Source: Isoetes taiwanensis
Taxonomy: Eukaryota; Streptophyta; Lycopodiopsida; Isoetales; Isoetaceae
NCBI GenBank assembly: GCA_021234155.1
Contig: JAJEKV010000028.1
Span: 11,114,134-11,178,133 of the forward strand
Length of the DNA: 64,000 nucleotides
Reading direction: 5' to 3'
Position 1 is the stretch's first letter; every line of letters starts with the position of its first letter. Made by a program: the position numbers and the translations under genes. The notes under the pieces were generated by a model. That model made no database searches. It was not told where the DNA came from and saw only the letters and a program-made list of their open reading frames with translations. Positions 43,641 to 57,388 of this stretch are shown here, piece by piece.

Positions 43641-45433
43641 AAAAATTATGAGAAAAGCAAAATGGGTATCTTCATATCTTAAGCATGCTGCCCTCCATTG
43701 CTCTATTTTCTAGGCAGAAAGGAGCATGCTTTATGGATTCGCCCCATTGTCTAATATGACGTAAGCAGGCATGCATGCTCATATTTTGCCGAAACCATTA
43801 AAAATGCTTAAAAGCCTCTTCACCTTAAACTCTACCTTGGAAGAACGTCCCCCAGCCAGATCTGGTACTTAACATCCCCCAGCCAGATCTGGTACTTCAA
43901 GACGCACTTTCTATGGATTCTTATTTCAACTGGTTGCACTCATCTTAAAAACTGCCCAGGAAGATTTGCATTTCATAATTCTGAAGAAATCCATAGCAGA
44001 AATGAAGGAACATAAATCCATGACATACCATCACACGCAATTTGTTGTCCCATTTGAAACTATCATGCATAAAGCAAGAGAAAATACTTGCTGGGAAATT
44101 AAAAAAATGTCTACACAAACAAAAAAGAAACTACAGATCTGTTAGAATTTTCACAATTAGATTCAGAGTGTATACCCTGCATATTTTGCCCTCCAAAACT
44201 GGCTTACGATCCACTTCAATGAATGCCAAAGTTCAGAAAACCATAAGGAGATCAAACCATGAGGCTTGCTCATGTAGAGAAAGAAAGGTTACATGCTAAA
44301 GATCTAAAGCAAATATGACCTCCTGTAAAATAAGGAATGAAGTTCTTGAAGTACGTTTACCCCTGTTATACAAATCGAAGCTTGAGAAGATGCATCCGAA
44401 AGGAAGGTTGTCTTTAAAGATGCAGAAAGAGATGGCTTGCATGGTGCCGTCACAATCCCATCTACACTCTATTCCTGTAAAACATAAATGGGCGAAAATA
44501 TCAGAGGAAGATTATGCTCATTCCATTCCCATTGCTCTTTGCTTATTTCTATGAAACCGTGAAATGGCAATTTGCTGGAACAATTTAGAGGTGCTTCGTT
44601 GAAACATGTCTGGGATATTTAACCGAAACTGTACCTACTGCATATGAAACAAAAGCCTTCTTGAAATGTGTTTCTCATGATCTTTTTCGAATCAAAGCTG
44701 GATTAACCCTGAAATAGAGATATTTAGAAGGCCAAACTTTAGAAAATGGCTCAAACCCTACTTGCAAATCCTTTACATTAACAGAATCTAGAAAGTGGTT
44801 GCAAATCCTACCTACAAACGCAAATGTGAATCCAGGAGGTTTCTTCCTCCTCCCACTGGAAAGCATATCCAAGATCGATTCGCTAATGGGCCTAACTGCA
44901 AATGGGTATTAAAAGATGAGGTTTGCCCAGAGCCATTTGCCCAGGCCGATTATCTGCTGCATGCTCCAAAACAAACCTCTGTAAGATGTAAGATCGAAAG
45001 AGGTCCTTCCCTTTCGCAGTCCCGTTTGCCTTGCCAAAATCCAAACAAATCCGAAAAACCATGCTCTGCTTGACGTCCTCAACTTGTAAAATCCAAGCCA
45101 GTGCAGCTAAAATCGTAGCGATGGAAAGACCCTACTAAACCCTTAAACTGCTGCAGCAATTCTTATGATTAAGAGCATCTGTAACGCTCCATTAATTCTC
45201 ACCGCCTCCATCCACAACGACGCACTGAAGCAAAGGAGCGAGCACCGGTTTCCCGGTTTCCACAGTTCCTCTCCAGCAACAGGGGCAACCTAGCATTTAC
45301 AGCCTATGATGGGTTTTTAGTAGTCATTGGCATATTCTGGGTATATATTGGCATATACCTAGCATATGCCACAAACCCACCTCAACAAGGGCTTGCCCCC
45401 TTAGGGGCAACCCAAAAAGATGCTCACCGCGTT

Positions 45434-45610
45434 GACGGCCAAGTGGTTAAGCTAATGGTTATGGGAAACCCCCGTCCAGGCTCAAAGCCCACTGCCCATC
45501 ATCGGGTGCAGCTAAATGAACAAAAAGGTCCATCGCATTGTTAGCCTAGTGGTCAGGCCATTGGTTCTGGGCATCACCCATCCAGGTTCAAAACCCACTG
45601 ACTCCCTTAA
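45434..45610 (+). mobile_element. Dimeric tRNA-like SINE, copy 1
   Basis: Two tRNA-like modules lie 106 bp apart. Module 1 has an A-box-like GGCCAAGTGGTTAAG (45438-45452) and B-box-like GGCTCAAAGCC (about 45479). Module 2 has TAGCCTAGTGGTCAGG (45542-45557) and GGTTCAAAACC (45584-45594). A-to-B spacing suits Pol III internal promoters. No A-tail or target duplication was identified, so limits are approximate. Confidence 0.6.
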
Positions 45611-48600
45611 TTCCATCTAGGTTGACCTGCATGTTGACTTCTTACTATGGCTCTCAAATCTTATGCTGAGGTGGCAATGTAGGTTTGACCCTATCAGGGA
45701 TTTGCTGGACGGTTTGGAATGCCCCGTGGGGAATATGTTGGAGAATATGCAGGAAATAACCGTTAATGGAAAATAAGCGATAAACAATGATGATTACGTC
45801 CCCAAAATGTCTCTTTTCCTAGATTTTGCCATAGGTTGGGCAGAAAAGGGGGAGGCCATTGTTTTTTTCCCAAACGTTTGCGGGGCGGGGAATTTTGTGG
45901 CCGCTGTGCATGGTCACATAAGACAAGTTATGCCTAAGAACATCCCGATTTTGGCAGTCGGACAGGTGGAGCTGAGTAGAAGATGATTTCCTTTGTGCTG
46001 AAATCGGGCTGCCCTGTTGCTTTTCGAGCTTTCTTTTCTCTTACGAGGGACTGGGCTTCCTTCTTCCCTTATTCTGGAAGGGATCTCGTGTGATTCATGG
46101 CGGTTCTTGTTACATTGTTTTGGAAGGGATCATTATTCGTGGCGGGAAGCCCGAGATGGGAATGCCCATGTGCGCTTTTTTTGCATTCTTTCTAAATCGC
46201 ATGTGAAAAGGTTTGTGTGCATATTCAAGAGGGAATATGTATTTTCCTCTTGAAGGATTCTAGTTATTGTGATATGTGTGGTTGATGGTTTTTTCCTATT
46301 TGATTCTAGTTATGTGGCATGTGGACTGTCGGAAGGCCCGTTGGCTTTGCTTTTTTATTGTTTGATGGTGGCACGCTTTCTTCCAAAGTCCATTTTTCCG
46401 TCTTGGAGACGATCTGACGGCCGAACAATCTTTCATGGTTTCAATGAGGGCCGCTTTGAGAAGCACGGTTGGTTGTGGAGCACCTGGCCAATTGCCGATT
46501 ATGGCTAGAGATGTGGTTGATGGAGGGCCGAGGAGAACCGGAGGTGTCTGCCTGCCACGTAGTTTGATGGCACCTCTTACGGGAACCTTGTTCGTGTTTG
46601 TGGAGGATCTTTGAGCATGGTGTGTGCCTTATGTTCTTTACGCCTTCCGACATCCGATGTGATGCTATTTTGTCATGGCCGTTGTTGTCCTCTACTTGCT
46701 ATATGGTACTTGTAAGAGGCCATAGAAATGCGACCTCTCGATTTTATTCGATTACGTAATATGGATTGTAATATAAGTGCATCGTTACTTGTAATAGCGA
46801 TTACGTCGTGTTGTTGGCATTGTGATATCACGGACCTTGCATACTTGCAATTTTGTCTCTGTGAGCTCTATTAATTTTTTCATCGATTTCTTTGATTTAT
46901 TAACCCGCAGCTCACTCCGGCCCCTAAATTGGGGTGTGCTTGCTGTTGTGTGAGTGTGAAACATGTTTCTTCTTTGCGGTGAGCATGTGAGAGGCGAGAG
47001 GCAAATACAATTGGAAAATGTGGGGCACGTTGCATAGTATTCATTTTCATGCATTGTGTATTCCCATAACGTGCTTATGGCATATGGGGGGGCGTTGTCG
47101 CGATACGTGGGTGTGAGGTGTAAAATTCCTCGCCCTTCATTTGGCATATTCTCACCTTTGTTCGGGATCCAATGGTCCTTATAAATCCATAAGGGCGAAA
47201 TCACACTAGTGGACGCCCAAGTTTCTATAAAACTTTCATCCAATCAAATTCTAGCATTTTTCTTTCCGGTGCACCCCTATCACACTTGAGTGGCGTAACG
47301 CTAAAGAAATCCTAAAGCATCCCAAAATCCCACGGACGAGGGCTATCCCGTGAAGAGCTTTGGCCACCACGGTTGTAAGAACCTCGAAAGCCAAAATATT
47401 AGGGTTCTTACTGCATCGATTTAGGATCGATTGGAGCATTTAGCATCGATTTAAAAGAAGGAACAACAAAAAATCGTGGTGATGCATTTGAAGAACCAAA
47501 ATCTGAATAGATTCATGTCGATTCTCTATAAAAATCAGATTATTTTGTTTCCATCGGATTTTTTTGAGAGGGTTTTTTCGCTAGCATTGCGGACTTGGGG
47601 CAAAAATCGACCGCTTCGGTGAAGGATAAAATCATATTTCCTCCCGAGGAGCGAGCATGGCCATAGCTCCAAGGAAGGTAGCGATTTTTTGATCCGGAGG
47701 AGCATAATTTCGACCTACAAGCTAAATCATGGGCACAAATGTGATATCTATTTCTTGGGCAGCCCCACCCCGGCCAAGACTCAAAACCAAGATTCTTGGC
47801 CACCGGAAGTGTGATTCCAGCCTAAGATTGAAAAATGGAGCCTCATTAATACGTGATGAGAAAGTGGCCCGGTTGGGATCAATTTGCATGAGGTGCGTTA
47901 GGGCATCATTCGACTAGTCAAAATTAGGGATAGCTATGGCTATTTCTTGTGTTCTTTGGGTTATGGCATTGCGAACATTTCTCTTCTCCAACCTCGGCTT
48001 TGCAAAAGAAGTTTTGTGCTAAGTCAAATAGATCTCAATTTTGGACTATCGGGGAGTTCAACCTGCTCTATTGCCATCTATTTTGTGCCAGTAATATAGA
48101 CAGGTGCTATTAACCGACCACCACGGGATTCCCATTATTCTCTGTCTCCTCTCTTCTTTTCATAAAAACCTATGTTTATATGGTTTTCCTGACGAAACCT
48201 GGGAAGTAAGCATAACAAAGATAAGAGGTTTCTCCGAGCTTCCGTGAACCCGTGCATTAGGAATTGGCTATCCACGGTGGCGTTCACATGATGCTTGTTC
48301 GCTTGCGTTGCCTTCTACGTTCATAGTGATGCTTGGTTGTTTGTAGTTGCCTTCTACTATGGTGCTTGATTTGACAAAATTGAGAAGTATTTTTTTTCAA
48401 CAGAATCACTTTGCAGTTTGCACGCTTATGGTTTTTGAAGGGATCCATCATTAATTTCAGGATTTGGTAGTTTGTGATGTGCTTAATTTATTTTTTAGTT
48501 AAGGTTACTCAGACTGTACCATCTTTACGTCTAGGTATCCGAAATATAAAGTAAGGTCGGACCGAGATTGGTTAACTTACTCTACTTAATGTTTATTGGT

Positions 48601-50488
48601 TTTTTGTCTTTTAGGAACAGGAACGCTTTTTAATATGATGAATGAGTTGCCATTGCCAAAGCGTATTTGAAATAGTTACCTACCTTGATCACGGCATTCC
48701 TTTTGCCCTCTAGTGAGAAGAAAAGCCAACAAGTTTCGGACTCTATTAAGCGGGGCATAGATGAGCCGCCCATACACGGGTTGTTGGCATTTTGCATGCA
48801 CACAAAGCATTTGTCCGGAAGGCGGCATGACCAATATGGAAAGCTATGGCAAAAGAGGCAAGCGAGCTTTTTGTACAAAACAAAAAGTATCAGGAATCCC
48901 ATGGACAAGGATATGGTGTAACTTCCCAATCTGTTCCTGAACCCAAAATATAGAGGCCGACTTTGAAGGAAACCAGGTATTTCTGTGGTTTTTTAGTATT
49001 AATGATGATCATTAGAGCTGAAAATACGCTTGTGCATAGTGGCACAACGATGCAAAGAGTTTTTACATGCATTCTGTTCTCAATCTTATAGTGTGAAGCA
49101 GGTTTTTGGAGTAACTCGAAGTAACCATTCCTTTCTAAGCATTCCTATATCAAATGTTTTATTTTTTATCTCATTAATGCATGAATTTTTCAATGGTAGA
49201 AAAGGTCTAGAGTTATGTTAATGTCAAGAGTAGACACATTTAATGTTTAGAGTAAAGTAATGTTAATGTCAAGTGCAAGTGGGATTTTGATATGGATTCG
49301 CTGTTTTGCTGCAGGGTGGTGGTTAATATTATCTCATTGGCAGAGCAGTTGGTCCAAGGGTTGGTGTGACGACTTTAGGAATTTGCAGAGTATAGGCAGA
49401 AGCATTAGCGCCTCTCATTGGATCTGGCATATTGCGAAGTCGTGTTTAGTCAAATTTGGATGCTCCGATTATCTGTTCTACTGGTCATTGAATTGTGCTA
49501 CCTTTTATGCAGTTCAGCACTGGAGCTTGAAGTCATTGTTTCTTTATGTTTTTTCTGGCCACATGTAATGAAACGTAGTGTGACACAATTTTGAGCTTGT
49601 ACCATGCCAAGTATGGTAGAACTCTCAACCATGCAGAATTTCTGGTTAAAAATTAAAGAATCAGAACTTAAAACAACTAATCAGTCACTAATCAGTCCCG
49701 CAATCAATCACCGGATTCTTAAGACACCTTATGAACACACCTTATTTTTCAAGCTTGATATCAACTCTCAATAGCCAAACTCCAAACAATCCACCAAAAC
49801 ATTAAGATCTGTTGATATATTTGAGTGGCAAATTTGGTGCCCCACGCTTGCATAAATGAAACAATGAACCACGGAAGTATGGTTATAGACATCTAATACA
49901 TATCTCCGCTTTTTATTATCTACATATGTCAAGATATATCCACATATAATCGGCCTCATGGACATGGTCATGAAGATAGCAAGTAAAAAAATTGGTTGTT
50001 AACTATATAAGAGACTTGTATTACATACTTGCTATGTGTACCTATACAAAACATCCCTTCAAAAACGTGAACCTTGGTATGGATGTGATGTCTACTTTCC
50101 GAGAGAGATATAGCCATTTCATAGATGTGTCCGGCTTTATCGCATATATATTTAGGTGTAATCACAATGACGGATGGCAAAAACGAACATCAACTATATC
50201 ATGCATTATCTATGCATGTCGCGACAAACAAGCAATTCTCATCGACAAGATTATCTATGCATCCGTGACCGGTGGATGATGATGCAAGGACGGACCTACT
50301 ATTTGTATCTATTACCTTACAAATAAAAATAGAAAATGTAGATTTATCATAAAAGAAGCTCATTTAAAATGCAACTCTTTCTAGCTACAATACAGGTGCC
50401 TCTATCATCGAAGATCCAGTTCAATTGAAAACGTGTGCCCGTGATAGGTAACACCTATGAAGTCGCTTCAAAACAAAAGCAGTAAATG

Positions 50489-50720
50489 CTCAAGCCATAA
50501 ACACATTAAAGGAGGAAAAAATCAATGTATCAAAGACATTCCAATAGATATAGATTAGAAACTCTCAAGCCATAAACACATTAAAGGAGGAAAAATCAAT
50601 GTATCAAAGACATTCCAATAGATATAGATTAGATAGAAGAAACTCTCAAGCCATAAACACATTAAAGGAGGAAAAATCAATGTATCAAGCACATTCCAAT
50701 AGATATAGATTAGATAGAAG
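50489..50720. repeat. Internal triple repeat, copy 2
   Basis: The same repeat at 50489, 50564 and 50644. Confidence 0.92.
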
Positions 50721-52504
50721 AGAAAAATTATGAGAAAAGCAAAATGGGTATCTTCATATCTTAAGCATCTTGCCCTCCATTGCTCTATTTTCTAGGCGAG
50801 AAAGGAGCATGCTTTATGGATTAAGCCCCATTGTCTAATATGACGTAAGCGGGCATGCATGCTCATATTTTGCCGAAACCATTAAAAATGCTTAAAAGCC
50901 TCTTCACCTTAAACTCTACCTTGGAAGAACGTCCCCAGCCCGGATCTGGTACTTAACATCCCCGGCCCGGATCCGGTACTTCAAGACGCACTTTCTATGG
51001 ATTCTTATTTCAACCGGGTTGCACTCATCTTAAAAAGCGCCGGGAAGATTTGCATTTCATAATTCTGAAGAAATCCATAGCAGAAATGAAGGAACATAAA
51101 TCCATGACATACCATCACACGCAATTTGTTGTCCCATTTGAAACTATCATGCATAAAGCAAGAGAAAATACTTCTTTGGGAAATTAAAAAATGTCTACAC
51201 AAACAAAAAGAAACTACAGATCTGTTAGAATTTTTCACAATTAGATTGAGTGTATACCCGCATATTTTGCCCTCCAAAAGCGGGCTTACGATCCACTTCA
51301 ATGAATGCCAAAGTTGAGAAAACCATAAGGAGATCAAACCATGAGGCTTGCTCATGTAGAGAAAGAAAGGTTACATGCTAAAGATCTAAAGCAAATATGA
51401 CCTCTCAGTAAAATAAGGAATGAAGTTCTTGAAATACGTTTACCCCTGTTATACAAATGAAGCTTGAGAAGATGCATCGAAAGGAAGGTTGTCTTTAAAG
51501 ATGCGTAAAGAGATGGCTTGCATGGTCCGTCACAATCCTATCTACACTCTATTCTGTAAAACATAAATGGGCTTAAAATATCGAGGAGGAAGATTATGCT
51601 CATTCCATTCCCATTGCTCTTTGCTTATTTCTATGAAACCGTGAAATGGCAATTTCTTTGGAACAATTTAGAGGTGCTTCGTTGAAACATGTCCGGGATA
51701 TTTAACCGAAACTGTACCTACTTGCATATGAAGAAAAAAAGCCTTCTTGAAATGTGTTTCTCATGATCTTTTTCGAATCAAAACTGGATTAACCCCGAAA
51801 TAGAGATATTTAGAAGGCCAAACTTTAGAAAATGGCTCAAACCCTACTTGCAAATCCTTTACATTAACAGAATCTAGAAAGTGGTTGCAAATCCTACCTA
51901 CAAACGCAAATGTGAATCCAGGAGGTTTCTTCCTCCTCCCCCCGGAAAGCATATCCAAGATCGATTCGCTAATGGGCCTAGCGCAAATGGGTATTAAAAG
52001 ATGAGGTTTGCCCGAGCCATTTGCCCAGCCGATTATCCGCTGCATGCTCCAAAACAAACCTACGTAAGATGTAAGATCGAAGAGGTCCTTCCCTTTCGCA
52101 GTCCGTTTGCCTTGCCAAAATCCAAACAAATCCGAAAAACCATGCTCGCTTGACGTCCTCAACTTGTAAAATCCAAGCCGGTGCGGCTAAAATCGTAGCG
52201 ATGGAAAGACCCTACTAAACCCTTTAAGCTGGCTGCAGCAATTCTTATGATTAAGAGCATCCGTAGCGCTCCATTAATTCTCACCGCCTCCATCCACAAC
52301 GGCCTTGAAGCAAAGGAGCGAAAGCACCGGTTTCCGGTTTCCCAGTTCCTTCCAAAGCAGGGGCAACCTAGCATTTACAGACCTATGATGGGTTTTAGTA
52401 GTCATTGGCATATTCGGGTATATATTGGCATATACCTAGCATATGCCACAAACCCCTCAACAAGGGCTTGCCCCTTAGGGGCAACCAAAAAATGCTCTCA
52501 GCGT

Positions 52505-52690
52505 TGGCTGACGGCCAAGTGGTTAAGCTAATGGTTATAGGGGAAACCCCCCGTCCGGGCTCAAAGCCCACTGCCCATCATCGGGTGCAGCTAAATGAAC
52601 AAAAAGGTCCATCGCATTGTTAGCCTAGTGGTCAGGCCATTGGTTCTGGGCATCACCCATCCAGGTTCAAAACCCACTGACTCCCTTAAT
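52505..52690 (+). mobile_element. Dimeric tRNA-like SINE, copy 2
   Basis: Same two modules within the second 7-kb copy; the second module is unchanged. It was carried along by the large duplication, not inserted twice. Confidence 0.6.
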
Positions 52691-55600
52691 TCCATCTAGG
52701 TTGACCTGCATGTTGACTTCTTACTATGGCTCTCAAATCTTATGCTGAGGTGGCAATGTAGGTTTGACCCTATCGAGGGATTTCTTTGGACGGTTTTGGA
52801 ATGCCCGTGGGGAATATGTTGGAGAATATGCAGGAAATAACCGTTAATGGAAAATAAGCGATAAACAATGATGATTACGTCCCCAAAATGTCTCTTTTCC
52901 TAGATTTTGCCATAGGTTGGGCAGAAAAGGGGGAGGCCATTGTTTTTTTCCCAAACGTTTGCGGGGCGGGGAATTTTGTGGCCGCTGTGCATGGTCACAT
53001 AAGACAAGTTATGCCTAAGAACATCCCGATTTTGGCAGTCGGACAGGTGGAGCTGAGTAGAAGATGATTTCCTTTGTGCTGAAATCGGGCTGCCCTGTTG
53101 CTTTTCGAGCTTTCTTTTCTCTTACGAGGGACTGGGCTTCCTTCTTCCCTTATTCTGGAAGGGATCTCCAGGTGATTCATGGCAGTTCTTGTTCTGTTGT
53201 TTTGGAAGGGATCATTATTCGTGGCAGGAAGCCTGAGATGGGAATGCCCATGTCTGTTTTTTGCATTCTTTCTAAATCGCATGTGAAAAGGTTTGTGTGC
53301 ATATTCAAGAGGGAATATGTATTTTCCTCTTGAAGGATTCTAGTTATTGTGATATGTGTGGTTGATGGTTTTTTCCTATTTGATTCTAGTTATGTGGCAT
53401 GTGGACTGTCGGAAGGCCCGTTGGCTTTGCTTTTTTATTGTTTGATGGTGGCACGCTTTCTTCCAAAGTCCATTTTCTCTGTCTTGGAGACGATACAGAC
53501 GGAGCAATCTTTCATGGTTTCAATGAGGCTGCTTGAGAAGAAGCACGGTTGTGGAGCATCGCGCCAATTGCGGATTATGGCTAGAGATGTGGTTGATGGA
53601 GGGCCGAGGAGAGCTGGAGGTGTACAGCTGCCCTGTAGTTTGATGGCAGCCTCTTACAGGAACCTTGTTCTGTGTTTGTGGAGGATCTTTGAGCATGGTG
53701 TGCGCCTTATGTTCTTTCCTCGCCTTACGACATCGATGTGATGCTATTTTGTCATGGCGTTGTTGTCCTCTACTTGCTATATGGTACTTGTAACAGAGGC
53801 CATAGAAATGCAAAACCTCTCGCTTGTATTTTGGGATTGTAATATGGATTGTAATATAAGTGCATCGTTACTTGTAATAGCGATTACGTCGTGTTGTTGG
53901 CATTGTGATATATGGACCTTGCATACTTGCAATTTTGTCTCTGTGAGCTCTATTAATTTTTTCATCTGATTTCTTTGATTTATTAGCTCCGGCAAGCTCA
54001 CGGCCCCTAAATTGGGGTGTGCTTGCTGTTGTGTGAGTGTGAAACATGTTTGCCGCTGTGTGAGCATGTGAGAGGCAGAGACAAATACAATTGGAAAATG
54101 TGGGCACCTTGCACATTATTCATTTTCATGCATTGTGTATTCCCATACGTAGTTATGGCGTATGGGGAGCGTTGTGCCATATATGGATGTGAGGTGTAAA
54201 ATTCCTCGCCCTTCATTTGGCATATTCTCACCTTTGTTGCGGGATCCAATGGTCCTTATAAATCCATAAGGCGAGAAATCACACTAGTGGGCCCAAGTTT
54301 CTATAAAACTTTCATCCAATCAAATTCTAGCATTTTTTCTTTCACGGGTGCACCCCCTATCACACTTGAGTGGCGAGCGCTTTAAGAAATCCTAGGCGCA
54401 TCCCAAAATCACGGGCGAGGGCTATCCCATTTGAAGAGCTTGGCCACCACCAGTTGTAAGAACCTCGAAAGCCAAAATATTAGGGTTCTTACTGCATCGA
54501 TTTAGGATCGATTGGAGCATTTAGCATCAGATTTAAAAGAAGGAACAACAAAAAATCGTGGTGATGCATTTGAAGAACCAAAATCTGAATAGATTCATGT
54601 CAGATTCTCTATAAAAATCAGATTATTTTGTTTCCATCGGGATTTTTTCAGAGGGTTTTTTCGCTAGCATTGCGGACTTTCTGGGGCAAAAATCGACCGC
54701 CCGGTGAAGGATAAAATCATATTTCCTCCCCCGGAACAGAGCATGGCCATAGCTCCAGCAAGGTAGCGCGATTTTTGATCTGGAGGAGCATAATTTCTGA
54801 CCTACAAGCTAAATCATGGGCACAAATGTGATATCTATTTCTTGGGCAGCCCCACCCCCTGGCCAAGACTCAAAAACCGCATTCTTGGCCAGCCAGAAGT
54901 GTGATTCCAGCCTAAGATTGAAAAATGGAGCCTCATTATCACGTATAGAGAAAGTGGCCGGTTGGCAGTCAATTTGCATGAGGTGCGTTAGGGCATCATT
55001 CGACCGTCAAAATTAGGGATAGCTATGGCTATTTCTTGTGTTCTTTGGGTTATATGGCATTGCGAACATTTCTCTTCTCCAACCTTTCTTTGCAAAAGAA
55101 GTTTTGTGCTAAGTCAAATAGATCTCAATTTTGGACTATCGCGGGAGTTCAACCTGCTCTATTGCCATCTATTTTGTGCCAGTAATATAGACAGGTGCTA
55201 TTAACCGACCACCACGGGATTCCCATTATTCTCTGTCTCCTCTCTTCTTTTCATAAAAACCTATGTTTATATGGTTTTCCTGACGAAACCTGGGAAGTAA
55301 GCATAACAGCATAAGAGGTTTCTCCAGAGCTTCCAGAACCTGCATTAGGAATTGGCTATCCCTGGTGGCAGTTCACATGATGCTTGGCTGTTTGCAGTTG
55401 CCTTCTACGTTCATAGTGATGCTTGGTTGTTTGTAGTTGCCTTCTACTATGGTGCTTGATTTGACAAAATTGAGAAGTATTTTTTCTGCTGTAATCACTT
55501 TGCAGTTTGCACGCTTATGGTTTTTGAAGGGATCCATCATTAATTTCAGGATTTGGTAGTTTGTGATGTGCTTAATTTATTTTTTAGTTAAGGTTACTCA

Positions 55601-57388
55601 GACTGTACCATCTTTACGTCTAGGTATCTGAAATATACAGTGCGTCAGACTGAGATTGGTTAACTTACTCTACTTAATGTTTATTGGGTTTTTGTCTTTT
55701 GGGAACAGGGAACGCCTTTTTAATATGATGAATGAGTTGCCATTGCCAACTGTATTTGAAATAGTTACCTACCTTGATCACGGCATTCCTTTTGCCCTCT
55801 AGTGAGAAGAAAAGCCAGCAAGTTTCTGGACTCTATTAAACAGGGCATAGATGAGCCGCCCATACACAGGTTGTTGGCATTTTGCATGCACACAAAGCAT
55901 TTGTCTGGAAGACGGCATGACCAGTATGGAAAGCTATGGCAAAAGAGGCAAGCGAGCTTTTGTACAAAACAAAAAGTATCAGGAATCCCATGGACAAGGA
56001 TATGGTGTAACTTCCCAATCTGTTCCTGAACCCAAAATATAGAGGCCGACTTTGAAGGAAACCAGGTATTTCTGTGGTTTTTTAGTATTAATGATGATCA
56101 TTAGAGCTGAAAATACGCTTGTGCATAGTGGCACAACGATGCAAAGAGTTTTTACATGCATTCCGTTCTCAATCTTATAGTGTGAAGCAGGTTAAAAATG
56201 TGAAAGTTTACATTCTTTTTGCTGTAAATCTGTCTATGAACATGACCAACTGGTTGCTAAGAGGTTTCTGAACAAAATATATGCACATATGCTTGAGCAT
56301 TTGGGTACTAAGGAGGTGTTGGCAAATTCGTTTGCCAGCTTTAGAGTGATAATCCCATTTGGTATAGTTCTGATTATCCTTTGTTCTGCTTGATTTATTG
56401 TTCCAGGAATTATAGCTTATGATATTTTGCACTCTTATGCACTCATGATTTGCAGACAAGGTGGCTGCTTAACAAAAATCTGCTTAAATGGATTGTCCCC
56501 TATTTTCCTTTATAGATCCCCCTGTATTCTAACACAATAAGTTCGGTGCATTTTGCCAACCTATTTCTAACTGTTGCAGCTAGGTTGTAAGTAATACATG
56601 GCATAATTATTTCCCCTTAACATTCCTATGCCTGTTACAACATTTTGGACGGTAAATATGAAGTTTCCTGACAAGGTCTATGTATAGGCATTGATTTACT
56701 GATATGGTATAGGTATCCTCGTAATTTTTGTAATACAGACTTCTAGAAGCATTTGTGAATGCTGCCTATGTGGAAACACAGATACTTTCTGCAACCCAAT
56801 AGAGGGATACATTCTCCCAGCTAGATGGATGCATTCTGCAAGCCAAACTCAGGCATAAATATTTACCTCTAGCATTCTTATACCAATAGCAATGTATTAA
56901 AAGTTAACATGAAGTACCCGGATGGTTATAGCCTATATTGAATGATATAAGTGCTCATGTTATAGTAATGTGGTTTATCTGGGATATTCAAGACTTATTT
57001 CTGAACCGTATGGCTTTAAAAGTTTTTTTAGCATGTGACACCTGTTCTCTTTCTCTTATATTAAATTAAGTTTTATTCCCTGCCATGCTCATTTAGTCTT
57101 TTGGGCAAAAGGTCTACATTAGGTGATCAGTTGACAACCGAGAAGCCTAAGGTACCTTTTGGCCCTTGCATCTTTACCCTTATCAGGCTAATGATGTATT
57201 GGTTGGCTGCAGGTATGGGCTTCTCTTCGTAATGTTCTCCTTTTGTCCAGTATGTCTTAGGTGAGCGTGGAATGTGGCAATGGAAGGTGCCAGAATCAAA
57301 GAAAAAATGTAGCTGTAAAATGGAACAAAAAAATGGAATATTGTGCTCAAACTGGAAGTTGAGACATGTTTACATGATGCATTTTTAC

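Larger units (their letters stand above)
42034..49101. repeat. 7.07-kb tandem repeat, copy 1
   Basis: From GTTTTTGGAGTAAC (42034) the sequence parallels 49102 onward for its whole length. The join to copy 2 is at about 49101, where ...GTGTGAAGCAG is followed again by GTTTTTGGAGTAAC. It contains a triple repeat (43408-43640), a dimeric SINE (45434-45600) and no reading frame I can name. About 44.7-45.1 kb (minus) has a conserved open stretch with KKPPGFTFAFVG that could be a first exon of an unknown gene. Confidence 0.9.
49102..57388. repeat. 7.07-kb tandem repeat, copy 2, with 1.2-kb extension
   Basis: 49102-56190 is the second copy of the unit. 56191-57388 continues with sequence that copy 1 lacks but the third partial copy (62069-63700) has. 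A 133-residue minus-strand frame at 51761-52162 covers the same KKPPGFTFAFVG stretch. I do not recognise it. Confidence 0.9.

Noticed and set aside
46017-46508. Cys/Phe-rich open frames conserved in both 7-kb copies
   Set aside because: Copies differ by frame-changing indels and no domain is recognisable. Conservation follows from recent duplication.
55802-56029. 75-residue frame repeated at 62102-62329 as a duplicated gene
   Set aside because: Identity reflects the duplicated DNA. There is no start context or known motif, and the copy 1 version is disrupted.
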